18,656 nucleotides of DNA from an uncultured Alistipes sp. GTDB lineage: Bacteria; Bacteroidota; Bacteroidia; Bacteroidales; Rikenellaceae. The stretch is taken from assembly GCA_900542505.1 (NCBI GenBank), contig UQNV01000043.1:1-18656 (forward strand). The letters are read 5' to 3'. Below, in pieces: positions 6,789 through 14,564 of this stretch; position 1 is the stretch's first letter; each line of letters begins with the position of its first letter. The notes under the pieces are model-generated. The model had not been told where the DNA came from and searched no databases. It saw nothing but the letters and a program-made list of their open reading frames with translations. The translations under genes and the position numbers were made by a program.

Positions 6789-9614
6789 ATGTTCGACAAA
6801 TTCTCCGACCGCCACATCGGCGTCACCCGTGAAAACGAACTGAAGGCGATGCTCGACACCATCGGCGTCGGCTCCGTCGAGGAGCTCATCGCGCAGGTCA
6901 TTCCCCAATCCATCCGGCTCAAGAAGCCGCTCGCCCTGCCCGCCGAGGGGATGAGCGAGTATGAGTTCGCGACCCACATCCGCGCACTGGCCGACCGCAA
7001 CCGCACGCTGCGTTCGTTCATCGGCATGGGCTACTACCCCTGCGCCGTTCCGGCCGCCGTGGCACGCAACGTCTTCGAGAATCCCGCCTGGTACACCTCC
7101 TACACCCCCTACCAGGCCGAAATTTCGCAGGGCCGCCTCGAGGCGCTGCTCAACTTCCAGACCGCCGTCATCTCGCTCACGGGAATGGAAATCGGCAACT
7201 GCTCGCTGCTCGACGAGGGCACGGCCGCAGCCGAGGCGATGCTGATGATGTTTGCGCTGCGCTCGCGTGAAGCCATCCGCGAGGGGCGCAACCAGCTCTT
7301 CGTCGACCGCAACATCTTCCCCCAGACGCTCGACGTGCTGCTCACGCGCAGCGAGCCCTTCGGCATCGAGCTCATCATCGACGAATACGACGGATACGAG
7401 TTCACGGGCAAGGAGTTCGGCGCCATCGTGCAGTACCCGGCCGCCAACGGCCACCTGCGCGACTACTCGGACTTCACCGCCGCGGCCCATGCCAAGGGGG
7501 CGCTCGTGACGGCCGTGGCCGACCTGCTGGCGCTGGCGCTGGTGAAGGCTCCGGGCGAGTGGGGCGCCGACATCGCCGTAGGTTCGGCACAGCGCCTCGG
7601 CACGCCGATGGGCTTCGGCGGACCGGCCGCCGGATACATGGCCACCCGCGAAGCCTTCAAGCGCAACATGCCGGGCCGTATCATCGGCGTCTCGGTCGAC
7701 CGTCTGGGCAACCGCGCGCTGCGCATGGCGCTCCAGATGCGCGAGCAGCACATCAAGCGCGAGAAGGCCACCTCGAACATCTGCACCGCCTCGGCGCTCA
7801 TGGCCTCGATGACGGGCTTCTACTGCGTCTACAACGGTCCCGAGGGGCTGCGCCGCGCCGCCCTGACGGCCCACCTCGCGGCCGTGACCGTCGCCCGCGG
7901 ACTCGAGGCGCTGGGCTACACGCTCGCCGCACACGACTTCTTCGACACGCTGGAGGTCGAGGCCGAAGCGGCCGTCGTCCAGTCGCTGGCACTCGAGCAG
8001 GGCATCAACTTCTACTACCCCTCGGAGGAGCGCGTGCGCATGTCGTTCGACGAGGTGACCACCCCCGAAGAGGTCGACCTCGTGCTGCGCATCTTCGCCG
8101 AGGCCAAGGGCCGCAAGGCCAAGGCCGCGAAGCATGCGACCGAGCAGAGCATCCCCGCCGCGCTGCGCCGCCAGTCGGCCTACCTGACCGAGCAGGTCTT
8201 CAACTCGTGCCGTTCGGAGAGCGAGCTGATGCGCTACATCAAGCGCCTCGAGCTGCGCGACATCTCGCTGGCCAACTCGATGATTTCGCTCGGTTCGTGC
8301 ACCATGAAACTCAACGCGGCGGCGCTCATGCAGCCGCTCTCGCTGGCCGGCTTCCAGAACATGCACCCCTTCGCTCCGGCCGACCAGGCCGAGGGCTACA
8401 TGGAGCTCATCGCCGAACTCGAACGCGACCTGGCCACCATCACCGGCTTTGCCGCCTGCTCGCTGCAGCCCAACTCGGGCGCCGCAGGCGAATACACCGG
8501 ACTGATGGTCATCCGCGCCTACCACCAGAGCCGCGGCCAGGGCTACCGCAACGTGGTGCTCATTCCCGCCTCGGCCCACGGCACCAACCCCGCCTCGGCA
8601 GCGATGGCCGGCATGAAAATCGTGACGGTCGCCTGCGACGAGAAGGGCAACATCGACGTCGCCGACCTCGAGGCCAAGGCCCGCGAGCACAGCTCGGAGC
8701 TGTGCGGCCTGATGGTGACCTATCCCTCGACGCACGGCGTCTTCGAGAGCCGCATCCGCGAGATTGTCGACGCGGTGCACGACGCCGGCGGCCAGGTCTA
8801 CATGGATGGCGCCAACATGAACGCCCAGGTGGGTCTGACCAACCCGGGATACATCGGAGCGGACGTCTGCCACCTGAACCTCCACAAGACTTTCGCCATG
8901 CCCCACGGCGGCGGCGGTCCGGGCGTCGGCCCCATCTGCGTGGCCGAGCACCTGCGTCCCTTCCTGCCTTCGCATCCGATTGTCGGCACGGGCGGCGACG
9001 AGGGCATCACCGCCGTATCGTCGGCTCCGTGGGGTTCGGCCCTGCTGCTCCCCATCACCTACGGCTACATCAAGATGCTGGGCGGCGACGGCCTGCGACG
9101 TGCCACCGAGATGGCCATCGTCAATGCCAACTACATGTCGGCGGCCCTCGCTTCGGAGTACCGCACCTACTACTCGGGTGAGACGGGACGCGTGGGCCAC
9201 GAGATGATTCTCGACCTGACGCACTTCAAGCGGGACTACAACATCGACTGCGGCGACATCGCCCACCGGCTGATGGACTACGGCTTCCACGCCCCGACGC
9301 TCTCGTTCCCCGTCCATGAGACGCTCATGGTCGAGCCCACCGAGTCGGAGCCCAAGGCCGAGATGGACCGCTTCATCGCGGCGCTCATACAAATCAAGCG
9401 CGAGTGCGAGGCGGCTGTCGGCACGGCGGACAACGTGGTGGTGAACGCCCCCCATACGGCCGTCGAACTGGCCGGCGAGTGGACGCATCCCTACACGCGC
9501 ATGGAGGCCGCCTTCCCGCTGGAGTGGGTCCGCACGGCGAAGTTCTTCCCCTACGTCTCGAAAATCGACAACGGTTACGGCGACCGCAACCTCTGCTGCC
9601 GCAACCTCGATTAA
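6789..9614 (+). CDS. gcvP: glycine dehydrogenase (decarboxylating), P protein
   Basis: The 941-residue protein is full length for the fused P protein of the glycine cleavage system. It decarboxylates glycine with pyridoxal phosphate and passes the aminomethyl group to the lipoyl arm of GcvH. The N-terminal half opens with FDKFSDRHIG and has FIGMGYYPC and NPAWYTSYTPYQAEISQGR. The C-terminal half holds the cofactor site, HLNLHKTFAMPHGGGGPG, with Lys700 as the PLP lysine, and the SCTMKLN and QPNSGAAGEY motifs. The start at 6789 gives the conserved N-terminus. No gcvT, gcvH or lpd gene is in view, so the rest of the complex must be encoded elsewhere. No promoter of the usual type is visible in the 69 bases after the sulfatase, so read-through from upstream is likely. 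A hairpin terminator follows 26 bases after the stop. Confidence 0.98.
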   Translation: MFDKFSDRHIGVTRENELKAMLDTIGVGSVEELIAQVIPQSIRLKKPLALPAEGMSEYEFATHIRALADRNRTLRSFIGMGYYPCAVPAAVARNVFENPAWYTSYTPYQAEISQGRLEALLNFQTAVISLTGMEIGNCSLLDEGTAAAEAMLMMFALRSREAIREGRNQLFVDRNIFPQTLDVLLTRSEPFGIELIIDEYDGYEFTGKEFGAIVQYPAANGHLRDYSDFTAAAHAKGALVTAVADLLALALVKAPGEWGADIAVGSAQRLGTPMGFGGPAAGYMATREAFKRNMPGRIIGVSVDRLGNRALRMALQMREQHIKREKATSNICTASALMASMTGFYCVYNGPEGLRRAALTAHLAAVTVARGLEALGYTLAAHDFFDTLEVEAEAAVVQSLALEQGINFYYPSEERVRMSFDEVTTPEEVDLVLRIFAEAKGRKAKAAKHATEQSIPAALRRQSAYLTEQVFNSCRSESELMRYIKRLELRDISLANSMISLGSCTMKLNAAALMQPLSLAGFQNMHPFAPADQAEGYMELIAELERDLATITGFAACSLQPNSGAAGEYTGLMVIRAYHQSRGQGYRNVVLIPASAHGTNPASAAMAGMKIVTVACDEKGNIDVADLEAKAREHSSELCGLMVTYPSTHGVFESRIREIVDAVHDAGGQVYMDGANMNAQVGLTNPGYIGADVCHLNLHKTFAMPHGGGGPGVGPICVAEHLRPFLPSHPIVGTGGDEGITAVSSAPWGSALLLPITYGYIKMLGGDGLRRATEMAIVNANYMSAALASEYRTYYSGETGRVGHEMILDLTHFKRDYNIDCGDIAHRLMDYGFHAPTLSFPVHETLMVEPTESEPKAEMDRFIAALIQIKRECEAAVGTADNVVVNAPHTAVELAGEWTHPYTRMEAAFPLEWVRTAKFFPYVSKIDNGYGDRNLCCRNLD

Positions 9615-9640
9615 CCGGCAACGGGACTCATCGACGCTCC

Positions 9641-9671
9641 AGGGGGCGGCGGCCGGAGGCTGCCGCCCCCT
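9641..9671 (+). terminator. terminator after gcvP
   Basis: A 13-bp stem (AGGGGGCGGCGGC with GCTGCCGCCCCCT, one G-U pair) with a 5-base loop begins 26 bases after the gcvP stop. The following TGTTCT is a poor T-run, so termination may be incomplete. Confidence 0.7.
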
Positions 9672-9854
9672 TGTTCTCCGCACGCGGCGGAACGGCGCCG
9701 GACAGCCGCCCGAGCGGGAGGCAACAACCGCCGGGAGCCGGGGCCCTGTGCGGCAGAGGGCCCGCCGATGCGGCGCGTTTTTCGCCGGCGAAGAGACGCC
9801 GGCGGGCGGCGGAGCGGCTTTTTCGGGGGCGGAGTGCATTATTTCGCGCCAGAA
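9672..9854. other. non-coding gap upstream of the slyD promoter
   Basis: I find no gene in this GC-rich stretch. It contains two perfect inverted repeats: 9741-9763 (GGGCCCT/AGGGCCC, loop 9) and 9784-9803 (GCCGGCG/CGCCGGC, loop 6). Neither is followed by a clear T-run on either strand, so they may be structural or regulatory rather than terminators. The reading frame of slyD stays open back through here, but the translation is low-complexity and Arg/Ala/Gly-rich, not a real N-terminus. Confidence 0.5.
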
Positions 9855-9886
9855 TTTGGCAACTCGCTCCGAAGTGCGTACCTTTG
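9855..9886 (+). promoter_or_regulatory. slyD promoter
   Basis: TTTG (9855-9858), a 20-base spacer and TACCTTTG (9879-9886) match the Bacteroidota consensus at every defined base. The predicted transcription start is about 9892, some 110 bases before the slyD ATG. Confidence 0.9.
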
Positions 9887-9892
9887 ACGACT

Positions 9893-10003
9893 TGCTGCTC
9901 CCGACCGCAGCGCACGGCGGAGGCGCTCCGCCCCAACGGCGCGGCGCGGCGGCAGACAGACGGCAAACGACAATTATTCAAAAACAAAGAACATATTCGC
10001 AAA
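9893..10003 (+). promoter_or_regulatory. long slyD 5' leader
   Basis: The leader is about 110 bases, much longer than the 13-15 bases predicted for several other genes here. It carries a perfect 6-bp hairpin (GGCGGA 9916-9921 with TCCGCC 9927-9932, loop 5) and a GC-rich half, then turns A-rich (about 9965-10003) just before the ATG. A post-transcriptional control role is possible but unproven; no known riboswitch pattern was recognised. Confidence 0.35.
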
Positions 10004-10546
10004 ATGAAAGTAGCACAGAACAAAATGGTCGGCGTGGACTACAAGCTCACCGTCGACGGACAGATTGCGGACCAGTCGCGTCCGGGCCAGCCGCTCGAGT
10101 TCATCTTCGGTACGGGCATGCTGCTCCCCAAGTTCGAGGAGGCGATTCTCGACAAGGAGGTGGGCGACAAGGTAGCCTTCACGCTCGAGCCCAAGGACGG
10201 CTACGGCGAACTGATTGCCGAGGCCATCGTCGACCTGCCGAAGAGCATCTTCATGGTCGACGGCAAGCTGGCCGAGGATATCCTCTTCGTCGGCTCGCAG
10301 GTGCCGATGAGCGACGCCCAGGGCAACCGCATGATGGGCATCGTCAAGGAGGTGGGCGAGGAGACCGTCAAGATGGACTTCAACCACCCGATGGCCGGCA
10401 AGACGCTCAACTTCGAGGTTGAGGTGGTGTCGGTGCGCGACGTGACGCCCGAGGATTTGAAGGGCGGCTGCTCGTGCGGCTGCGGCGACCACGACTGCGA
10501 CTGCGACGACCACGGTTGCGGCGACGGCTGCGGCCACTGCCACTAA
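10004..10546 (+). CDS. slyD: SlyD-type FKBP peptidyl-prolyl isomerase with metal-binding tail
   Basis: The 180-residue protein starts MKVAQNKMVGVDYKLTVDGQ and has the FKBP pattern PLEFIFGTGMLLPKFEEAI, in which the insert-in-flap chaperone domain (about 70-130) interrupts the isomerase domain, as in SlyD. It catalyses proline cis/trans isomerisation and helps protein folding in the cytosol. The last 25 residues hold 8 Cys, 4 His and 6 Asp (Cys156, 158, 160, 165, 167, 172, 176, 179), a metal-binding tail like the one used by E. coli SlyD to bind nickel and aid hydrogenase maturation. Which metal is bound here is unknown. The frame is open far upstream, but the ATG at 10004 begins the conserved fold and follows a perfect promoter. 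Terminators bound the gene on both sides, so it is probably mostly monocistronic. Confidence 0.95.
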   Translation: MKVAQNKMVGVDYKLTVDGQIADQSRPGQPLEFIFGTGMLLPKFEEAILDKEVGDKVAFTLEPKDGYGELIAEAIVDLPKSIFMVDGKLAEDILFVGSQVPMSDAQGNRMMGIVKEVGEETVKMDFNHPMAGKTLNFEVEVVSVRDVTPEDLKGGCSCGCGDHDCDCDDHGCGDGCGHCH

Positions 10547-10564
10547 TCGGACAAACGAACGAGC

Positions 10565-10593
10565 AGGGCCGGAACATCCGGCCCTCTTTTTTT
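10565..10593 (+). terminator. intrinsic terminator after slyD
   Basis: A perfect 8-bp stem (AGGGCCGG/CCGGCCCT) with a 5-base loop is followed by C and seven Ts (10587-10593). This is the cleanest terminator in the window and ends only 20 bases before the next predicted start codon. Confidence 0.92.
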
Positions 10594-10613
10594 ATACTAC
10601 GCATAACGACCTC

Positions 10614-11789
10614 TTGTTCACCCTCCGCCAATACCTTTCGACACTCGAGGAGCCCGCAGGGCTGAGCCGCACGCTCGAACCTTTCGAGGTGTGCCGCGAC
10701 CCGCAGGGACGGCTGCTCTACGCCGCAGGCAACAGCGCGGCGGTCTTCCGCATCCGCCGCGGAGGAAGACTGCAGGCGCTGCGCTGCTACATGCGCACGA
10801 TGCCCCATCTGGAGGAAATCTACGGCGAGCGGCTCCGCCGTCGCGAGCTTTTCCTCTTCACCTCGCCCGACGAGGGCGTCTGGTGCGACGTAGTACTCGA
10901 CGACTGGGTCGAGGGGCGCACGCTCCGCGAAGAGATTGACGCGGCGCTGCGCGCGGAGGAGAGCGCGGGGCTGCGGTCGCTGGCCGACCGTTTCGACCGT
11001 CTGGCGGCCCGCCTTGTGGCCGACGACTGGGCCCACGGCGACCTGAAACCCGAGAACATCGTCGTACGACCCACGGGCGAGCTGCAGCTCATCGACTTCG
11101 ATGCGATGTTCCTCCCCGCCTTCGCCGGGCGGCGGAGTCCCGAACTGGGGACAAGGGGCTACCAGCACCCCGCACGGGAGGCGGCGGATTTCGACGCCTC
11201 GCTCGACGACTACCCCGCGGCGCTGATTTCGACGGCGCTCCACGCCCTGGCACTCGACCCCTCGCTGGCCCGGCGCCATGCGTCGGACGGCGTGCTCTTC
11301 ACCCCGTCGCGGATGCGCGACGACGGCGTTCTGGAGGAGGTTCTGACCCTTTTCGAGGAGCGGGGGATGGCCATCGCCTACCGCATAGCACGATTGTTGC
11401 TCTCACCGACCCTGAAGCTCTTCGGCCTGGCCGGACTGCTCGCACGCGCCGTCGAGGCAGCCGATGCCGCAAACGGGCCTGCCGGGGAGAAAACCCCGCC
11501 CGACGGCGGCCAAACGCCCGAGCTCTTCGCCGAGAACGGGCTGTGGGGCTACCGCTGCGGCGAGCGGGTGGTCGTCGCGCCCCTCTACGACTGCGGCTTC
11601 GATTTCAGCGAGGGGCTGGCAGCCGTGCGGCTGGGCCGCACGTGGCACTACATCGACCGCAGCGGGCGCACACGGCTGAGCCTTCCGGGGTGCGAGGCGG
11701 TGAAGCCTTTCCGCGGAGGGCGGGCACGGATTTTCCGCCGCGACGGAGTGCACGTCATCGACCGCGAGGGGCACGAGTGCGAAGCGTGA
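10614..11789 (+). CDS. protein-kinase-like protein with C-terminal WG repeats
   Basis: The 391-residue protein has an N-terminal eukaryotic-like kinase fold and a C-terminal WG-repeat region. The catalytic loop H141-G-D143-L-K145-P-E-N148 is intact. The metal-binding DFG is D161-F-D163. The position of the ATP-binding lysine is Arg57 (QALRCYM), so activity is uncertain. A weak substitute for the glycine loop is GNSAAVFRIRRGG. After an Ala/Leu-rich stretch (about 245-290) and a linker, WG-type repeats run from about 306 to the end (LWGYR at 310-314, TWHYIDRSGR). The first possible start is TTG at 10614; no ATG occurs until residue 60, inside the fold. No promoter fits the 20 bases between the slyD terminator and this start, so expression by read-through or from within slyD is likely. 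A second, degenerate paralogue lies at 14565. It may belong to the TerY-P-like kinase group; its substrates are unknown. Confidence 0.8.
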   Translation: MFTLRQYLSTLEEPAGLSRTLEPFEVCRDPQGRLLYAAGNSAAVFRIRRGGRLQALRCYMRTMPHLEEIYGERLRRRELFLFTSPDEGVWCDVVLDDWVEGRTLREEIDAALRAEESAGLRSLADRFDRLAARLVADDWAHGDLKPENIVVRPTGELQLIDFDAMFLPAFAGRRSPELGTRGYQHPAREAADFDASLDDYPAALISTALHALALDPSLARRHASDGVLFTPSRMRDDGVLEEVLTLFEERGMAIAYRIARLLLSPTLKLFGLAGLLARAVEAADAANGPAGEKTPPDGGQTPELFAENGLWGYRCGERVVVAPLYDCGFDFSEGLAAVRLGRTWHYIDRSGRTRLSLPGCEAVKPFRGGRARIFRRDGVHVIDREGHECEA

Positions 11790-11844
11790 CACCCGCGTCC
11801 GCAAGGCGGCAGGCGGAGGACGACGCTGAAAACTTTGCTTTCGG

Positions 11845-11876
11845 GTTGCCTCGACACCCCTCTTTTCGTATCTTTG
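11845..11876 (+). promoter_or_regulatory. promoter for the DUF4954-VWA-pseudokinase unit
   Basis: GTTG (11845-11848), a 20-base spacer and TATCTTTG (11869-11876) match the consensus with one mismatch in the -33 box. The predicted start is about 13 bases before the ATG at 11896. No further promoter or convincing terminator is seen until after trxB. Confidence 0.8.
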
Positions 11877-11895
11877 CATCAAACGACTGAAGCCT

Positions 11896-13629
11896 ATGTC
11901 CCAGTACCGCAACCTGACCGACGACGAAATCCGGCGCCTCGAGGCTTCCGGCTGCAGCGCCTCGTCGTGGAGCGACGTCTCTGTCGCGGAGGAGTTCCGC
12001 ACGGAGCAGCTGGCCGCATGCCGCCTCGAAGGGAGGGTCCGCATCGGCCGGGATGCCCGCATCTACCGCTCGCGGGTCTGCAACTACGACATCGGCGAGG
12101 AGTCGCTCGTGGCCGACGTCTCGGCGCTCGAATGCCGTCATGCATCCTCGTTCGGCAACGGGGTCGCGGTGGCGACGATGAACGAATGCGGCGGCCGCAC
12201 GGTGAAAATCTTCACGGCGCTCTCGGCCCAGACGGCCTATCTGGCGGCCCTCTACCGCCACCGTCCGCAGCTGGTCGCCGCACTCGACCGCATGGCCGAA
12301 CGTGAGGCCGAACGCGCACGTTCCGAGGTCGGACGCGTGGGACGCCGCTGCCGCATCACGGGCTGCCGCCTGCTGCGCGAGGTGAACGTGGGCGACGAGG
12401 TGCAGCTCGACGGCGTCTCGCTGCTCGAGAACGGCACGCTCTGCGACGGTGCCCGCGCCGGCATCGACGTCAAGGCCCGCGACTTCATCGCCGCCGAGGA
12501 GGCCCGGCTCGACAACGGCGTCATCGTCGAACGCTGCTTCGTCGGCGAATGCTGCCGCCTGGACAAGGCCTATTCGGCCACCGACGCCCTCTTCTTCGCC
12601 TCGTCGCACTGCGAGAACGGCGAGGCGGCCGCCATCTTCGCCGGACCCTTCACCGTCTCGCACCACCGCTCGTCGCTGCTCATCGCCGGCATGTTCTCCT
12701 TCTTCAACGCCGGCAGCGGCACCAACCAGAGCAACCACCTCTTCAAGAGCGGCGCCGTCCACCAGGCCGTCCACCTGCGGGGCTGCAAGTTCGCCAGCGA
12801 CGCCTACGTCATGTCACCGGCGCTCGAGGGGGCCTTCACCATGGTGATGGGCCACCACACCCACCACCACGACACGTCGGACTTCCCCTTCTCGTACCTC
12901 ATCGAGAAGGAGGGGCGCTCGGTGCTGATGCCCGGGGCCAATCTGGCCAGCTACGGCACGGTGCGCGACATCGAGAAGTGGCCCACACGCGACCACCGTA
13001 CGCGGCGGCGCGACGTGGTCAACTTCGAGCCCTTCAACCCCTACCTCACCGAGGCGATGCTCCACGCCGTCGACACGCTCCACACGCTCGCGGACGGGGA
13101 GCCCGACGCACCGTTCTACAACTACCGCAAGACGGTCATCCGCCAGACGGCGCTGCGACGCGGCATCACGCTCTACAACAAGGCGATAGCCGCCGCGCTG
13201 GGGGCGATGCTCGAACGGGGCGGGGCGCCGCTCGAGGCGGCCCTCGAGGAGCCCGGCCACTGGCTCGACGTGGCGGGTGCCTACATCACCCGCAGCGAGG
13301 TCGAGGCGCTGTGCGACGCCGTCGAACGGGGCGAGCTGACCGACCCCCGAGAAATCGACGACCGCTTCCGCGACTTCGCCCGCCGCTACGACGACCAGGC
13401 CCACCGCTGGGCCCTCTCCATTTATGCCCGGCTGCTGGGCCATCTCCCCTCGGAGGAGGAGATTGCCGAGGCTGTCCGCGGCGGCCACAACGCGCGCGAG
13501 GCGCTGCGCGAGATGACCGACGCCGACCGGGCCCGCGACTGCTCGCCCGACAAGGCCGTCGGCTACGGACTCGACGGCGGCGAGGAGGAGCGTCTGCTCG
13601 ACTACCGCGCCGTGCGGGGACTCGACTGA
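11896..13629 (+). CDS. DUF4954-family beta-helix protein, function unknown
   Basis: This 577-residue protein looks like the Bacteroidota/spirochaete family DUF4954 (recalled, not searched). Residues about 40-340 show short repeating turns such as RIGRDARIYRSRVCNYDIGE, VNVGDEVQLDGVSLLENGTL and DNGVIVERCFVGECCRLD. This is typical of left-handed beta-helix (hexapeptide) proteins, many of which are acyltransferases or sugar-nucleotide enzymes. Conserved-looking motifs are SHHRSSLLIAGMFSFFNAGS, GTNQSNHLFKSG and a His cluster, HHTHHHD (320-326), which could be a metal or catalytic site. The C-terminal part (about 400-577) is helical and charged. There is no signal peptide, so it is probably cytosolic. 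The start follows a near-perfect promoter. The gene sits between a kinase-like gene and a VWA gene. No enzymatic activity should be assumed. Confidence 0.85.
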   Translation: MSQYRNLTDDEIRRLEASGCSASSWSDVSVAEEFRTEQLAACRLEGRVRIGRDARIYRSRVCNYDIGEESLVADVSALECRHASSFGNGVAVATMNECGGRTVKIFTALSAQTAYLAALYRHRPQLVAALDRMAEREAERARSEVGRVGRRCRITGCRLLREVNVGDEVQLDGVSLLENGTLCDGARAGIDVKARDFIAAEEARLDNGVIVERCFVGECCRLDKAYSATDALFFASSHCENGEAAAIFAGPFTVSHHRSSLLIAGMFSFFNAGSGTNQSNHLFKSGAVHQAVHLRGCKFASDAYVMSPALEGAFTMVMGHHTHHHDTSDFPFSYLIEKEGRSVLMPGANLASYGTVRDIEKWPTRDHRTRRRDVVNFEPFNPYLTEAMLHAVDTLHTLADGEPDAPFYNYRKTVIRQTALRRGITLYNKAIAAALGAMLERGGAPLEAALEEPGHWLDVAGAYITRSEVEALCDAVERGELTDPREIDDRFRDFARRYDDQAHRWALSIYARLLGHLPSEEEIAEAVRGGHNAREALREMTDADRARDCSPDKAVGYGLDGGEEERLLDYRAVRGLD

Positions 13630-13703
13630 GCGGCCCACGGCTACCGGGAGAGCCGGATACGGCGCCTCCCCGAACAGAAAAACGAGAAACCTGACAACGA
13701 CCC

Positions 13704-14561
13704 ATGTATACGCAAAGCATCACGCGCAGCCACCGCACGGCCTTCTTCCTGGCCATCGACTGCTCCGGCTCGATGGCCGAGCCGATTCACTTCCGCGGCG
13801 GCCGCAAGGCCAAGAGCGAGGTGGTGGCCACCATCGCCAACGAACTGCTCTTCGAGCTCATCGAGCGGGCGCGCCGCAGCGACGGCGTACGCGACTACTA
13901 CGACATCGCCGTGCTGGGCTACCTCGGTGACGACGAGGTGACGCCGCTGCTGCCCGACGGGGCCGCGATGCACACCGTCTGCGAACTGGCGGCCATGGAG
14001 CCCCGCATCCGCACCGAGCTGCTCGAATACCGGCTGCCCGACGGCAGCATCTCGCTGCGCGAAATACCCACGCCCCGCTGGCTCGAACCCCGGGCCGAGG
14101 GGCAGACGCCGATGTGCGAGGCGCTGCGCCGCATCCGCGACCTGGCCTCGGAGTGGGTGCTCCGGCCCGAGAATGCGGAGAGCTTCCCGCCCGTGGTCTT
14201 CAACATCACCGACGGCGAGGCGACCGACTGCGACGAGGAGGAGCTGCGCGCGGCGGCCGGGCAAATCCGCTCGCTGGCGACATCCGACGGCAACGTACTG
14301 CTCGTCAACATCCACATAGCAACGGCCGCCGAAAGGCATCCGCTGCTCTTTCCCGAACCGGCGGAGGAGCACTACGCCAACCGCTACGCCTCGCTGCTCT
14401 ACGACTGTTCGAGCACAATGCCCGAGCCCTTCCATGCGGCCATCCGCGAGCTGAAGGGACCCGGCGCGCTGCCGCCCTTCCGCGGACTCTGCTTCAACGC
14501 CTCGGCCGCCGAACTGGTCTCGGCACTCAACATCGGCTCCATCAGCGTCAAAACCGAATAG
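13704..14561 (+). CDS. VWA-domain protein (TerY-like)
   Basis: The 285-residue protein is essentially one von Willebrand factor A domain with a complete metal-ion-dependent adhesion site: D19-C-S21-G-S23 (AIDCSGSM), Thr135 (EGQTPM) and Asp170 (NITDGEATD). It has no signal peptide or transmembrane segment, so it is cytosolic, as are TerY proteins. In TerY-P systems such a protein is encoded beside a protein kinase and a PP2C phosphatase; here kinase-like genes are near but no phosphatase is. Its stop is followed after 3 bases by the ATG of the pseudokinase, so the two are probably translated together and may bind one another. No promoter or Shine-Dalgarno is seen in the 74 bases upstream. That gap has only a weak 5-bp hairpin (CGGCT 13638-13642 / AGCCG 13651-13655) without a T-run, so transcription likely comes from the promoter at 11845. 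Ligand unknown. Confidence 0.9.
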   Translation: MYTQSITRSHRTAFFLAIDCSGSMAEPIHFRGGRKAKSEVVATIANELLFELIERARRSDGVRDYYDIAVLGYLGDDEVTPLLPDGAAMHTVCELAAMEPRIRTELLEYRLPDGSISLREIPTPRWLEPRAEGQTPMCEALRRIRDLASEWVLRPENAESFPPVVFNITDGEATDCDEEELRAAAGQIRSLATSDGNVLLVNIHIATAAERHPLLFPEPAEEHYANRYASLLYDCSSTMPEPFHAAIRELKGPGALPPFRGLCFNASAAELVSALNIGSISVKTE

Positions 14562-14564
14562 ACG

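Noticed and set aside
9784..9803. GCCGGCG hairpin as a terminator
   Set aside because: A short T-run lies before it on the plus strand, not after, and on the minus strand it is followed by GAAAAACG. No gene ends here on the minus strand.
5121..9839. Open frame of 1572 codons on the minus strand opposite the sulfatase and gcvP
   Set aside because: It is antisense to two clear conserved genes and its translation is Arg/Val/Asp/Gly/Ala-rich without any family motif. High third-position G+C in the real genes removes stops from this antisense frame.
9404..10003. Upstream extension of slyD to a 380-residue protein
   Set aside because: The added part overlaps the end of gcvP, the terminator and the promoter, and is low-complexity. 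The FKBP fold begins at the ATG at 10004.
11790..11844. Terminator after the first kinase-like gene
   Set aside because: Only a 5-bp stem (TCCGC/GCGGA, loop 10) is present and no T-run follows, so I cannot support it.
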